Notes under the pieces: model-generated
Seen by the model: the letters and a program-made list of their open reading frames with translations, nothing else
Databases searched by the model: none
Told to the model about the DNA's origin: nothing
Source of the DNA: Melieria omissa
Lineage: Eukaryota; Arthropoda; Insecta; Diptera; Ulidiidae
Direction of reading: 5' to 3'
Assembly (NCBI GenBank): GCA_963971225.1
Contig: OZ020267.1
Coordinates: 120,211,891-120,275,890 of the forward strand
DNA: 64,000 nt
Part shown: positions 1-12,500 of the stretch, piece by piece
Numbering within the stretch: position 1 is the first letter of the stretch
Layout of the letters: each line of letters opens with the position of its first letter
Position numbers and translations under genes: made by a program

Positions 1-2799
1 TAACAGTAGTATTTCCACAAAGTTTATTTGATTCCCTACGAAAACTTTCCACACATGCGAAGTCTTGTTTGACTTTTCTGTTCCTTTTCCCTTTCGATAT
101 GGAAAGCGAACGAAAAGTGACTGGTAAATCAGTAAAGTGTTAGTAAAGTGACTATGAAAATTTTTAAATAAAAGTGTTTTATTTTGGCACAATTCAGCGA
201 TACCAACTACGTAGATTGAAAAGTTCATGATGCTTTAGCCTTGACTGCTATCGACACTTATTACAGCCGTAAATATAAATATTTTTTCAAATAGTTTTAT
301 GCATCAATCAGTCCTTGAGTATTCTAACATACTCGAATTAAAACAGAGAAATATAATTTTTCAGGCAGTTTCTGTCTGCATGTTAAAATTATTTAAATAC
401 ATTTTAAGAAATAACCACAATGCAGCGGGCGTTCAACTCCCCGGTAGGCACTTACGCACACAAAACAAAACATTTTCATTGAGCGAAGCCCGGCGATTTA
501 GCTGCGCTCGTGCACAGCACCGAACGCCTAACTGAGCAAAAAGTTGAAGTGCACTCGGTCATTTTTAAGCGCACTACTAATGCTGGTGTTCGTAGTGCCG
601 CCGCCACGCAGACCGCAACAATGCAAAATCCCAACAGTTGCAGCAGGAGCAGCGGTAGCGTTATTTACGGCAGTCGCATGGCCTCAAGAGTGGGCAGTAC
701 TTGATTTTCATGGCAAAAGGACTGCACCAACATTCGAACTGTAATTAGTTGCTTAGAAATACACCAGCTCCGAATGTGCTATATGCTTGGAAGAGTTGAT
801 TGGAATCTTGTCATTGGTTGAGGCGTGAGTCAGACCCAAGAAGTGCATTGAATTGAAATTTAACAATTCTGAAGCTTTATTGTCTTCAGAATTGTTAAAT
901 TAACACAAATTTCATTGAGCTCCGCTACTGTGACTATCACTCAGCGTCGCGGGCCTTTGGCTGTTCGGGAGCCATTGATGGCATCCAGCCAACGGCCAAA
1001 AGAGCTCGTCTCTCTGCGCGAGTATAAACCGGCTCGGGCTGACAGCGTGTGTACAAGTGGCGCACATACTCCAGCCGATGCAGCGTAAGCGCAGCCGTCA
1101 CTTTCGCCAGTGAAATCCGCAACAGCAAAGGACCTGACCCGACGCATACAGCGGTTTACCGTTCATAAATGTCAGCGTGGTATGTCGGTGCTGGGCGCGA
1201 CACGCCCCATTCCTGGCGTTGGTACTCTGACGGCCTTATGTGTGCATGGCAGTCGGCAGCCTGCAGCTGATGCACACTTCCGACCAGCGTCGCGCGCCAT
1301 GACAGATTAGCGCGGAAGGTGTGCTGGCAGTCGGGCACTCGCCGGCACCTACGGACATGCACAAAATACCTGGCGCTGTGCATGTGGGGTGCGCGGAGTG
1401 TGCTGACACTTGTTGTGCTGTTGTTGCTGCTGGCTGTTGGCTGTCGGCTGTCGGCGCTCGGGGACGCATTTATTTGCTGCGGCTTAGTGTGAAAGTGTAC
1501 ATTTTCGCAGTGAGTGCGCGTTGCACCGCAGAAATGTTAATTTCATGCACGTTCCTAAGCGCTGCCAGACGGGCTAAGCTCCGCTCCGAGGCCGGTTTAT
1601 CTTCAGGATAATTTTGAATAAAAATGAATTTTTATGTTGTTCCTTTATTAAAGTGTGCTCTACATACATAAACACCTGCTGGCAGGCGTCTAGGAGCACC
1701 CATCAACTCGCTCACAAGGGGCGAATGTAAATATTTGCATATTCAACTAATTTGCTTAAATCGCACACAAGTAGAGCTTTTCAACCGTCGTTATCCCATT
1801 CATCCTATTGTTGTGGCAAGAAAGACGGACACTGAGGAAACACGGTGCACGGGTTACGCCTACGAATCTTTTGCAAAGTTAAAGGTGGGTTAGGTTTTTA
1901 TGACACATCCTTTTATGACTACGACACAGACAAGTAAATTTAGAAAATTGGAGAGTTAAAAGAAGAAACATTTCCTCGCTCCAAATATGGACATTATTTA
2001 AAGCTAAACTTAGTTGGCGCAAGTGATTTCGGCTGATATCTCGATTTTCCTATTAACCCAAACAACTGCGTTCTTTCTAGAAGAAAAGCATTGGTAGCCA
2101 CTTGACTTGAAAGATTGCTTGATTGATTGATTTCTTTCGATTCGATCTTAACATCATTTATACAACGTTTTGTGGGATTCATTTAAAACTCGGGCAAACT
2201 CATTTTGCTTTGTGAATATTCAAATCGGATTGTGTACGTCACCAAATCATTTGTTCACGATTCATTTCACTCTCTTATCGTTTTGATTAAAGTTATAATT
2301 GCTCTCTTCTAATCAATACCGAATTGCAATCAATTGTTCGTTCATTTATCCGTATTACATTATTATCAACTGTCCATCTATCTGACTTCACTTTTATATC
2401 CGAAAAATAGAGTTTACGCACCTGTAGGCAGAGAGCTAAAGCTTTTCAATCGAATTCCAAACCGTGCTATAAAAGTTATTGAACTGAGTAGAGTACCCAG
2501 TGACAAAAATTCAAATCATTAGAAGCATTGTGTGGAAATTGAAACTGTATGAAACTGTCTGATAAATCTAATAAAAATTTATTATTATTGCAGTATTATT
2601 GTTAGGAACATGATGCACAATTTTAAAGCTGAAAAGGCATGAGAAAATATATGAAAGCTTGTTTCATATTAAAGGGATTAGAGGAAACGTTTCCGCTCTT
2701 GATGGATTTGTGCGTTTTACTCAGTCTCAAATATTTTATTATAAAATGTAATATTTATATAGTATGTATGTATTTATATAGTATGTATGTATGTGTGTG
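1..2799. other. Non-genic stretch, no supportable gene
   Basis: AT-rich DNA with a GC-richer patch at about 940-1610. Short open frames overlap on both strands there but show no domain, splice structure or codon signal. The only structures seen are a perfect hairpin at 857-901 and an ATGT-type microsatellite at about 2762-2799 that abuts the SINE. Confidence 0.6.
857..901. repeat. Perfect 18-bp inverted repeat (hairpin)
   Basis: The arms 857-874 and 884-901 are exact reverse complements and are separated by a 9-base loop (875-883). The arms are AT-rich (aatttaacaattctgaag). They are shorter than the roughly 22-35 bp stem usual for an animal pre-miRNA. No TIR or target duplication was recognised around it, so the origin is unknown. 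Confidence 0.8.
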
Positions 2800-3250
2800 T
2801 CGGCCTTAATAGTCTAGCGGGTAGCGCGCTGGCTTCTCATACCAAAGGCTCCACGTTCGATTCCTGGCTCGGGCTGGTGAACAACTCGTCTACTTCTATC
2901 ACTATCCACATGAAGGGAATGAGAATTACAAGAATCTCACAAATACGCTCTTGGCGGGCAATGGCAAAACTTCCAAGTGTGAACGAAAAACTGCCAATCG
3001 CCGTTCGGATTCGGCGTTAAACTGTAGGTCCCCTCCCGCTCCCTTTCCCATCCGCTTAGAATGTGCGCTGTAATATATGTTGGAAAGACAGTGTTGCATA
3101 CGCATTTCAAAAACGGGTGAAATATGAGATATTACTCTCATTTTCCTTCCCTATCCCCCATGGGTATAATACAATAGTCTGAAATGGACTGAGTGCTATG
3201 GAAGGCTTTTAGCCTTCCTGCCCACCCTCACATCCATCCATCCATCCATC
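2800..3250 (+). mobile_element. tRNA-derived SINE, copy 1
   Basis: A short interspersed element with an RNA polymerase III promoter head. The A box (tagtctagcgg, 2810-2820) fits TRGYNNARNNG and the B box (gttcgattcc, 2855-2864) fits GWTCRANNC. The head resembles a Met-type tRNA around 'gcttctcat'. A unique body follows, with the block gccgttcggattcggc near 3000-3015 and a tail of (CATC)n at about 3229-3250. It matches copy 2 at 49916-50367 (opposite strand) along its whole length, which fixes both ends. It sits in an ATGT microsatellite, so its target duplication cannot be defined. It encodes no protein and would depend on a LINE for mobility. Confidence 0.85.
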
Positions 3251-3332
3251 TATGTATGTATGTCTGCATGTAGCTTTGGGACCAGAAGGCAGTCCGCTTC
3301 ATAATTCCTTCGAAACATACATACATACATAT

Positions 3333-3864
3333 TGTTACGAAAATGAGCTCTCTAAGTTCGACTTTGGATTGTGCTTGAAAATAAAACCACTTCAATTACT
3401 CAACGCAAAACGCATTCCAAAACCATCAATCGCTTTATTTACAAATTTACACTTGTTTGTCTTTACACTTCTACTATTGCATGTTTCCTCTTTGCGTGCT
3501 CAACACAGACTCGATCCTCTGCACTGCACACTGCTGCCTTTTATACTTGTTTGCTTATCGCGCCGATTGTTCTTGCACATTCCAATTGGACTCTCTCTCT
3601 CGATCGTTCTCGCACAGCCCATTACCATCGCGAACCATCCTTGCCATATCGAAATTATAGCAGCAGTGGCAGCGCAACGAGTCGAGTCTGTGTTGAGCAC
3701 GCAAAGAGGAAACATGCAATAGTAGAAGTGTAAAGTAGAACAAGTGTAAATCTGTAAATAAAAAGATTGTTGGTTTCTGACTGCGTTTGCGCTGGATAAT
3801 TGAAGTTGTTTTATTTTCAAACACAATCAACACGAACCTTGAAAAACTTGGGATTTTCGTAACA
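3333..3864. mobile_element. Palindromic LTR-like / foldback element
   Basis: The 532-bp unit starts TGTTACGAAAAT and ends ATTTTCGTAACA (perfect 12-bp inverted ends). ATAT flanks both sides (3329-3332 and 3865-3868), consistent with a 4-bp target duplication. The two halves, about 3333-3537 and 3660-3864, are near-complete inverted copies with a loop of about 120 bp. Read outward, each arm looks like part of an LTR: TG...CA termini and an AATAAA signal in each arm. Two readings fit: head-to-head partial LTRs of a Gypsy-type retrotransposon, or a true foldback element. Open frames on both strands encode near-identical peptides because of the palindrome and are not genes. Confidence 0.75.
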
Positions 3865-5900
3865 ATATGTATATGTACATATGTATATGGTTTGGCTTTG
3901 GAACAAGCAGTCACAAGCATTTTCTCAAATTCACTAGCATTCTCTGAACTATCCGCACTACATAAACATGGGTTCATCTAAGAAAAGTTAAAATAGGTTT
4001 CGCACAAAGATAGTTAGACTGGCTACGGAAAGAGTTCTGCTCGAAATCAAAAGAAATAATATTGAGATTGCTTGCACGCACCCACCCACACAGTTAAACG
4101 CAGCGATCAATCTCAATTTTCGCACCGACTCGTAACGCTGGAAGTGCACGTGGACGCGGTTCATGCAAAAAATAATTAACTTCATTTGTCACTCGGCGCA
4201 CGTCACACGCAGACCTGCTCTTAATTAATAAAAACAAACAAGCAGCAGCGGAAAGCGACAGCCGGCTTCAGGCTGAGCTCGATTGCACGCCGCGGCAGGT
4301 TGTCGGCGTGTTGCCAGCATGTATTGTCCAGTCTGTCATGCAAGTATTCACGCACATAGCACACACATACGTACATACATGTAAACGTACGCGTCTGATG
4401 TTGGCGATTGTCGACGTTTGCGTCGCATTTGTAAAAGGAAAATTAACGGCATTCATTGTAATGTTTTGCCACGCAAATGTAAAACCGAACGTTAATTCAC
4501 AATTTTATATAAACACAGCAACGCGCGATGTCCAAACAGCAGCGACAGTAAACGTACAAACTGAATTGCAATGCCAACAACAGCAAATACAGCAACCAGC
4601 AATTAAAAAATAAACAAGAGACAAGGAATGGTCGAATGACGAAAACAAGTGAAGCAAGACAAGAGCGAAAAGGGAGGCGGTTAGACCCAACCCTCTTTCA
4701 AAACGCGCGCTTCTTGTAAAACTTTAATGCTTGAGACGCTTTTCATCGATTAATAATAAATGTAAATAGAAATAATCACGTTTTGTGAAAGTAAACAACG
4801 CCATGTTGCCGGCGCTTTGCATTTATTTATTGATTTTCACTAATTCCTCTGTTGGAAATGAAATTCAAAATTTGACCATTCATTTGTTGGTATTTAAATA
4901 AAAATTTATATACAATATTTTTCTTGCAAACCCCTCTCGGCAAAGTGTGGCTACGGTCCTGCCAGCAGAACAAGTCAATTAGCGTTCAACACCACCAGTG
5001 GCGCCGACATCAACGTCCGGTCGAACACATCCAGCGCGGTAGTGGGAGGGCACTTATCACGCCGGCAGGAGCAGTACCCGCAGTTCGGCAGCCAGCGGGC
5101 GCGTGGAGGTGCGAATGCCTTTTCATCAGCATTGAGGGAACACTTCGAAATGAACTGCGCTGCCAGCCAAATCTGCCTCACGAGCGTTCATTTTTCATGC
5201 GTTAGCTGGCAGCGTCACGCGAGTCCCTTTGCCGCGCCTCGCCTTTGCAGTGATATGCCTGAAGGTGCTGCAAGTGACATCTGCAACATACACCCTTGTG
5301 CCCTTTCCCCCCCATACTGCCATTCTTTCTGTTTGCGCTGCCATCGATCTGACATGCGCTAAATGAAGAATGATGGACTGAAATGTTTCTGTCCAAGTGC
5401 GCCGCCATCCATCAGCACTTTGGTCGCGTGCTTGTGCGAAGAACGCCCGCAAGGGGAATGTGTGCCACACGAGGCGCCAACACCAGATTGTCCTGGCAGC
5501 CGGGATTTCGGCGTTATACTACTACTACTTTTGGGGTTACAACTATGTAGGCATGAGAAAAAACGTTGATACGTAGCCGTTCTTCAAATTAATTGTATTA
5601 ATTACTGAGCTTTTGATTTCTCTAGACACAGCGAGCAATGCAATCAGTTGCTATTACAAATGTTTCGAGAACAACTGTGTTTTTCAGTCTCTCATTGTAA
5701 TATCGAAAATGATTTGACTTACAGTTTACTTACCAATCATAATAAAAGTAAACCTAGTTAACTCGCCACTGTAAAAACAAATTTTAGTCGGCTCTCAACG
5801 ATTTATTTATTGGTTTGCACCGAAAACAACCAAAGTTATATTATATTTGTAACAATATAAACTCCTAAAAGACAAACGAAATAATATGGCTAATACAGGG
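3865..5900. other. Non-genic stretch
   Basis: AT-rich spacer with GC-richer patches at about 4100-4700 and 4930-5500, including CAG/CAA-type low complexity around 4530-4600. Small open frames occur on both strands. None has a recognisable domain, so no gene is called. Confidence 0.5.
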
Positions 5901-6402
5901 TTAACGCATTGCTGCCTAATGGGTAAAATTTTACCCATGAAAATTGATTTTTTTAAACAATCACCAAAAAGTCAATGTTTGAGATAAAGTAAAGATGTAA
6001 AGATGGTAAAGAAGTAAAGATGGTAAAGATGGAACTACCTTAACCTAGTAAAGGTCACCCTAAAATTTCGCCATCTAGCTAGAGTTACCAGACTCCAAAA
6101 ATCGTGAATTTTTCAGAGGTGGTAAATGTGGCGAACCGTAGTGGAACTTAACAAAAATCTGCCTCCTAACTCACCTGTAAAAAATACAACTTTCATTCAC
6201 GTGTTTAGCTGATCACTTCACAAAGTATGGAAAAAGCTACCATTGCTGCGTAATGGGTACAAAATACCTAATGAATATCTCAGCAACGTGCAGAGATATA
6301 AAGCTGAAGTTGTTTCTAATCATGTTGGGTCACTTCTAGGTCGTGTATGAAATTTTATCAAAATCGTATGGGCGTAACTGGTACCCGGCCGCAATGGGTT
6401 AA
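5901..6402. mobile_element. piggyBac-like MITE bounded by TTAA
   Basis: The unit is bounded by TTAA at both ends: ttaacgcattgctgcc at left and the inverse of ttaacccattgcggcc at right. This gives imperfect TIRs of about 16 bp or more. TTAA duplication and a C-rich TIR start are hallmarks of piggyBac-family elements. A degenerate copy of the terminal motif recurs inside near 6241-6260 (cattgctgcgtaatgggta). No transposase is present, so it is non-autonomous. A short tandem repeat of gtaaagatg units lies at 5990-6033. Confidence 0.6.
5990..6033. repeat. Short tandem repeat, unit about 8-9 bp (gtaaagatg)
   Basis: Five imperfect units of gtaaagatg stand in tandem inside the piggyBac-like MITE. 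The repeat could help recognise other copies of the family. Confidence 0.8.
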
Positions 6403-8546
6403 GGTGGCTTACCAGAAAATATCCATAAATTTATTTAAAAAGAACTGGGCTCATCCCACTCATTTTACTATCCATCCACCTTCAATTTTCCCCTTTAATG
6501 AAGTAAAATGAGTTAATGTAATCTATGAATTAAGGAGATTGTGCCACATCCATTTTCAGTTGTTACCATCTCTATGTTAAACTGAACTGTCACGCGCTTT
6601 CTTGAAGAATAACATTTTAGATGCTCAAAAACTCGTCTTGCAGTTTGCCATCACATGCCCTGTACCCATCGCTTTGAAAGATGTCCATTCTACGTACTTA
6701 TGCCACTTTCAAGCAGTGGTACATTGAAATCCTTTTGATAGTCCTAGTTACAGCCAATAGTATCATTGGCTGTAATCGTTCAAATTCGGAAAAAGACTGC
6801 AGCGATCCTACAGGTGGTCTACAACACTACAAGATGTGGTTCAAGCTATTCTCCAGGTCTCTATTGATCGTTAGTTGACTGCCATATCACACCAACCGTC
6901 CGATCAGCTGATTCCTTGCTCTCAGCTTGACATCCATCCGAGGAATTGCTAAAAATTAAATAATAACATTGAGTTTCTTCGGCCTTCCCACTACTTTTCG
7001 AATATATACTTTTTCGTAAATTGATTGCAATTACGTTAATTTTGGGGTTTTCAGATTTTCCGAATCTCTTGAAAATTCAGCTCGAGCACAAACTCAAACT
7101 GACAGCGACAGCGAAAAAAAATCACAAGAGCGTGAAACGACAAAAGAATGACAGCAGCGACAGCGAACTAAAATATGTAACGCACTCACACAGACAAACG
7201 TCACAACAGCAGCAGCAACAAATTGCAAGTAAACGCGAATTTCATCCGAGTGAATCGTAGAAAAATACAGCGCAGTGATGTTGGGGGTGGGGGTGGGGGG
7301 CTGGCGGCATTGTGTCCAAAATATGGATTTATGTCGCACCGGTGCAGTGATATTTGCTGCTGATGCTTCGCTGATGACAACGTCACGTCGCGCACTTCAC
7401 AGCTGCTGCCACTGCGTATACGCAACAACAATGCGCGACGTGCGCTGGGCCACTATTGTTAATGTGTTAGTTGTTGCTGTTGTTGCTGTGATTGGAGCGG
7501 CCGCTGATGAAGTTTTATGCGTTGTCACCTGCACCGGGGGACGCGACGACGGCAACGGCTCGCACACAACAAGCGTCCAATCACCGGGCGGTCCAGTGTG
7601 TGGTCCGCGTATAGCACATCTGATGCCATTCACTGTCCGACAAAGCCCATCACAGCACAATTCGCGCAATCGCTGGTACAAATCATTGCGCATCTGCCCC
7701 GCTCGCGCTCCGCCCGCACTTTTCGACAATATCTCTAAATCAGATTATTTGATTTGGAACTGGCGCAGCGTAACACGACGCGTTGTCCTCGAACACAGCG
7801 ACTGGACCGCGCCGGACGCACGGATTGGCATTTGACAACACGGATAATTGACTCGCGCACAGTTTGTGGTTCATTTACGAGCACCCGACACTTGCTTTGA
7901 AGGTTGTGCACTTGTTAGGCACTGGTGACGAAGTGATTTGGCTGCGGTAGGTAGGTGGGATAGTTTAAATTTGTCAAGTTACGAGTTCGTAAAATCAAAC
8001 ATACAAATGATTAATTCATTTTTTTTCAATATTTTTGCGATTCTAGTGGCATCGCTTCAAGGATTGCTGAGTTGGTGGCACCTGAACCTCTGCTGCGACT
8101 CTTGAAGTGGAACGATGAGGCGATTAGGCCACCATTGAGCCAAATGATGCTAGAATGATTTCAAAAAGTGGATTTAATAAACTCGATGTTTAAATGACTC
8201 CAATAAGAAATCAGACGCTTCATACGTCTGACGATTAAGTATTTTCTTAAAAATTTCGTTTTCATTTCTTTTTGATGTTTATGGCACAACATTTCAGTAA
8301 AGCTAAATTCGGAACCTTAGCCAAACTATGGCTTTTGCAGCAACTTAAAGGTATATCCGCTAATTTTTATGGAAATGGAAATTTAACACTATAAAATCAC
8401 CTCCCACATTCTGGTAGTCTCCACGAAACTACCCTAATACCGCCAGGAGAAGATCGAAGCATAAATCTTCTATTATTATAAAGCTGTAAGTGTGATGCAT
8501 TCATGCTGGATTGTCATACCAGGTTAACTCGTATTGGCCTTAAGTA
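6403..8546. other. Non-genic stretch
   Basis: A hairpin (ttacagccaat and attggctgtaa, 6748-6758 and 6765-6775) is the only clear structure. A CAG/AGC-rich patch at about 7080-7260 and GC-rich sequence to about 7850 look like untranslated or regulatory DNA. A 186-codon open frame at 7275-7835 shows no domain and is overlapped by frames on the other strand. Confidence 0.45.
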
Positions 8547-9590
8547 CGAGGGCAGTCCGATAAGTACTTGGCCCCACCGCCCGATGGTGTCACTATCATA
8601 AGAGAAATTTACTATCGTGTAGTACATCCTCGTAGACGGCTACCGTCTGGCAATATCGGTCGGTGATTCGATTCTTGTTTTTGGAAGGGAAAACGCGCAG
8701 CGAAATCAAAGAGCGCTTGGATGCTGTGTACGGTGACTCTTCTCCTTCAATGGCGACCGTCAAAAATTGGTTTAACGAGTTTCAACTTGGTCGCACGTCT
8801 ATTTTTGATGAGCCACGCCCAGGTGCCCCAAAAACGGATACCACGGAGGATAACGTGACAAATGTCCAAGATCGTACTGGCAGACCGCCGATTGAAGGTG
8901 CGCGAGATAGCTGAGACAGTCGGCATCTCAAAAGACCGCGTGGGTCACATCCTGCATGAAATATTGGGTATGAAAAAGCTGTCGGCTCGATGGGTGCCGC
9001 GTTTGCTCACTCCGGACAACAAGCGCATCCGTGAGACCACTTCAGAGCAGTGTTTGACACTGTTTAGCGCAATCCGAAGGTGTTTCTGCGTCGTTTCGTG
9101 ACCGTCGACGAAACATGGATTCACTGGAACACACCAGAGACCAAGGAACAATCGAAACAGTGGACTTTGCCCGGCGAATGTGCTCCGAAGAAGGCAAAGA
9201 CTGTCCCATCGGCCGCAAAGGTTATGGCCCCCGTTTTCTGGGATTCACAAGGTGTGATCTACATCGACTACCTGGAGAAGGGCAAAACGGTCGCTCTACT
9301 ATGCCGAACTACACCTCCGCTGTCGTCACGGGCAAATTGGTCGCATTAGGCTACGACAGCTGCCCCATCCAACATATTCTCCAGAGTTGGCCCAGTGTGA
9401 CTTCTTTTTGTTTCCAAACTTGAAAAAGTCACTCGCCGGGCAGAAATTTGAGTCGAATGAGGAGGTCATCGCCGCTACGGAGGCCTACTTTGCAGACCTC
9501 CAGAAAACGTATTTCTCAGACGGGTTAAAGAAGTTGGAGCATCGCTGGATCAAGTGTATCGAGTTGAATGGAGACTACGTTGAGAAATAA
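8547..9590 (+). pseudogene. Mariner transposon with broken transposase, 3' end missing
   Basis: A mariner-family DNA transposon that moves by cut and paste into TA. The 5' inverted repeat begins cgagggcagtccgataagta just after a TA. The transposase is recognisable from FLFLEGKTRSEIKERL (8669 on) through VREIAETVGISKDRVGHIL, SARWVPRLLTPDNKR, VTVDETWIHW and VFWDSQGVIYIDYLEKGKTV to the C-terminal ELAQCDFFLFPNLKKSLAGQ and LEHRWIKCIELNGDYVEK, then stop TAA at about 9588-9590. Four reading-frame changes (about 8870, 9070, 9300, 9380) break it. The segment that should hold HDNAPAH, with the second Asp of the D,D34D triad, is deleted near 9300. The first Asp (codon 9107-9109) and third Asp (9399-9401) remain. 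No matching 3' inverted repeat follows the stop. The copy is dead. Confidence 0.93.
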
Positions 9591-12500
9591 ATCGCCGCAG
9601 ACACATATTTGTAGCCTCGTTCAGCCTCAGCCTGGTGTCTGAAAATGTCGGTGAATGGGAAAACGCGTGCTGGGGCCAACTGCTTTAGTTGTTTGAGATT
9701 AGTATCTTCTACAACAAGTTGCGAGTGGGGGAATAAAGGAAATAGAGGTAAAAGCGGATATAGTTAGATGTTATTTATTACATTTAACTTTAACCTCTAC
9801 GTTTTTATCCCCTTGATGGAATGGACTCATTATAGCATAGATCACAGGGCATTTCACATGGACTAACAACGTTGAAAAAATGAACTTAAGAAACAGACCT
9901 GTAGAGTCAGTGGACTTCATAGTTTCTCCTCCTACTCATGCGATTATGTAATGTGCGATTTTACACATTTGCGTTTGGATTTCTTTTTGTTGCTTTTCTG
10001 TGCTCTTCCCTGTCAGAGTCGCGTGACATTCTAACATACATATTACAACAACGCGAGCATGGCGTCAACGCCCTCCCTAATTATTCATAATTCATTTGCA
10101 TTTTTCCAGCGTTATCGGGAAATTAGGTCATTATCGTTAAGAAGAGCGCACACGAACATATATTACTGCATACTATATGTGCCCATGTATGTGCAGATGT
10201 CCGCCAACCCGAATTTCAATTGACCGCTTGTGCGCGAGCAACCGGTAGCGGCTGCGGCTGCCGAGGCAGTTGCCGCTACCGTTCCGCCTCCTGTCAGTGT
10301 CCATTGTGCGAGCGCACCTCACTCGGCAGCGGCCTTTCGCGGGTATCCGCGTAATTAATTGACACTGCATTCACATGTCCTAATTTCGACGCACAAAGCA
10401 GTCTATTACGGTGTTAGCACCGCCGCGGCAGAAGCGGGAGCGTGCACGCAGGTGGACGCAGGTGGACGCGTTGTCTGTGCTGCTGACCTCAATTAGGACC
10501 GCTTATTCCGGTCCGCGTGCCACAACCCGCCGCGTAGTCATAAACGCACATAATTCGCATTTTTCGGCGGGACAGCACATTGTTGGCTGCGCTGCCCGGC
10601 ACCGCAACGCAAGCGGCCGAATGTTTGGTGAAATGATTTTCGCGGGCGTGGCCGGCCAGCACTTATGGTTACTGTGACGGTGTCAGCGTCGGTATTGTTT
10701 TGGTGAGTGGTGACCGCGTCCAGTGCATGTCCTCTGCGGGCAGTAAGTGTGCGCACTTTATGTGTTCTTTTGTGCGGCATACGGTGCTGGCCGAGCCTCT
10801 GGTTGCGCATGTGGGGGCGCTTATGGCTTCCGGGCACAGTGGGACAGTGGGCTGTGACTGCAATCCGGCCGAGGTGTCGAGCGAATTTACACATTTGCTA
10901 CTGCCAAAAGAGCTTTTAGTGTAATTAAAACTGGACTTCTCCATGACAGTCGCTTTCTGTCAGACTTTGCGCAGAGCCTCGCTCGCCTTTTAATGTGATT
11001 TTTGGCTCCACAAAATCACACGTCCTACATACGGACATGTGTATGAACACATGTTTGTACATCTGTAAGTACGAGTATGTGTGTTTGTATGTGAGCAATT
11101 GGTTGAGTCCACTTAGGCGCTGTTAATTACCTTTCATGAAGTCACTTTGAAGCACGTCCACTCGCAGTGTCAACTGTGCCCATTTCCACAACCATCCCCG
11201 GATAATGGTTGCTTGACGGTAATTCTCACCGAGCCACGTTGCGCTTCCAACAGCTTTCAGATTCAAACAAACTGACCAAACAGATATGTTTTGGACTTTG
11301 CACGTGGGTCATACGTTGTGAAGCTGAAGGGCGTCGATTTTTGTGCGTGAACAAGCTGATCAATGAAAATAAATGTACACAAATCACTCTTGTGATTAAA
11401 CTTGCCATAAATATAGAACGCACATATATGTATAATATTGATCGACGTTTAGAATCGCTGTATCAATTATCCCTAAAACAATCGAGGTCTGACTTAGGGC
11501 CGTCAATTAAAGACGTAATTTCATGTCGAAATGCTAGAAGACTTCTTATTGTTTGATCAAATTTTATAGACTAATTTAAAAGCATTTCAGCATTTATCGC
11601 CTTTGCAAAGTTTACCACATAAAAAAATTATGAAAACTTCCCCATAAATTTTGAAGTTCACAATATTTTAGATCAATTTATGAAAACAGAAATGAGTATT
11701 ATTCTGTCGCCTGGCAACTGTCATTTGAATGCACCGTGATAAAGTAAGTCAACTACAATACTGCATGAAAATTACAAAGTTGGAATTTTAAAGTGTCCAA
11801 GCTGCCGAGAAAAGCACTCAATCAGAAATGCATTCAGCAACGCTGTGGAGAGTCATTCCAAATGAATGGCTACGAATATCCAAATGCATCGGTCATTGTG
11901 GGAAAATGTTTACGCATTCGAGCCATCAGCTCGACTCCCACTGGCCGCACCGCGTACAGCATTTGCCCGAGATGCGGCAATGTGAGCGGCTTGCCAATTC
12001 CCCGTCGAAGGCTTAGTAGACCTGCCGTTGGTTGAGGTTACAACAAATTCATTTGGCTTTTTTGCCGTCACCGTGCAATGCACCGACTATAAAAATTATA
12101 CTCACGCACGCAGATGACGCGCGTTTTTCTCGGATGTCCAATGGTTGTTTCTGTTTCTATTTTTGTTCCTGTTTTTGCTGGTTTCTGGTCATGCACTGCT
12201 GCACGCGCTGCAACAACAAACAATAAATAAAAATATTAAGAAGGGAAGGGCAGCATCAGCCGCGATCGCGTTCTTCCAGCCGACCTCTTGCCGTCACAAC
12301 AGAAACGTATCCATACCGGAGCACTGAAAGATGGCCACTCTATTGGCGTGTTGACCTTTGAGCTGCTGCCCGGTCGCCTGCGCCGCCGTCCGACCGCAAG
12401 CGGGCTGCCGTAGCCGGCCCAACAGGTTTGACGTCGCTGCGTTCGCCCTCTGGCTGCCGTTCTTCAGTTGTTTTGACTGGTCTACACAGACGCACACTTG

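Noticed and set aside
2800..2875. Functional tRNA gene at the SINE head
   Set aside because: A and B boxes are present, but it continues into a conserved SINE body and has a full second copy at 49916-50367, so it is a SINE promoter.
3252..3977. 140-156-codon frames on both strands encoding near-identical peptides
   Set aside because: The similarity comes from the palindromic element at 3333-3864, not from a gene.
7275..7835. 186-codon plus-strand open frame
   Set aside because: No domain; it begins in a G-run, and a 110-codon frame occupies the other strand. GC-rich DNA lacks stops by composition.
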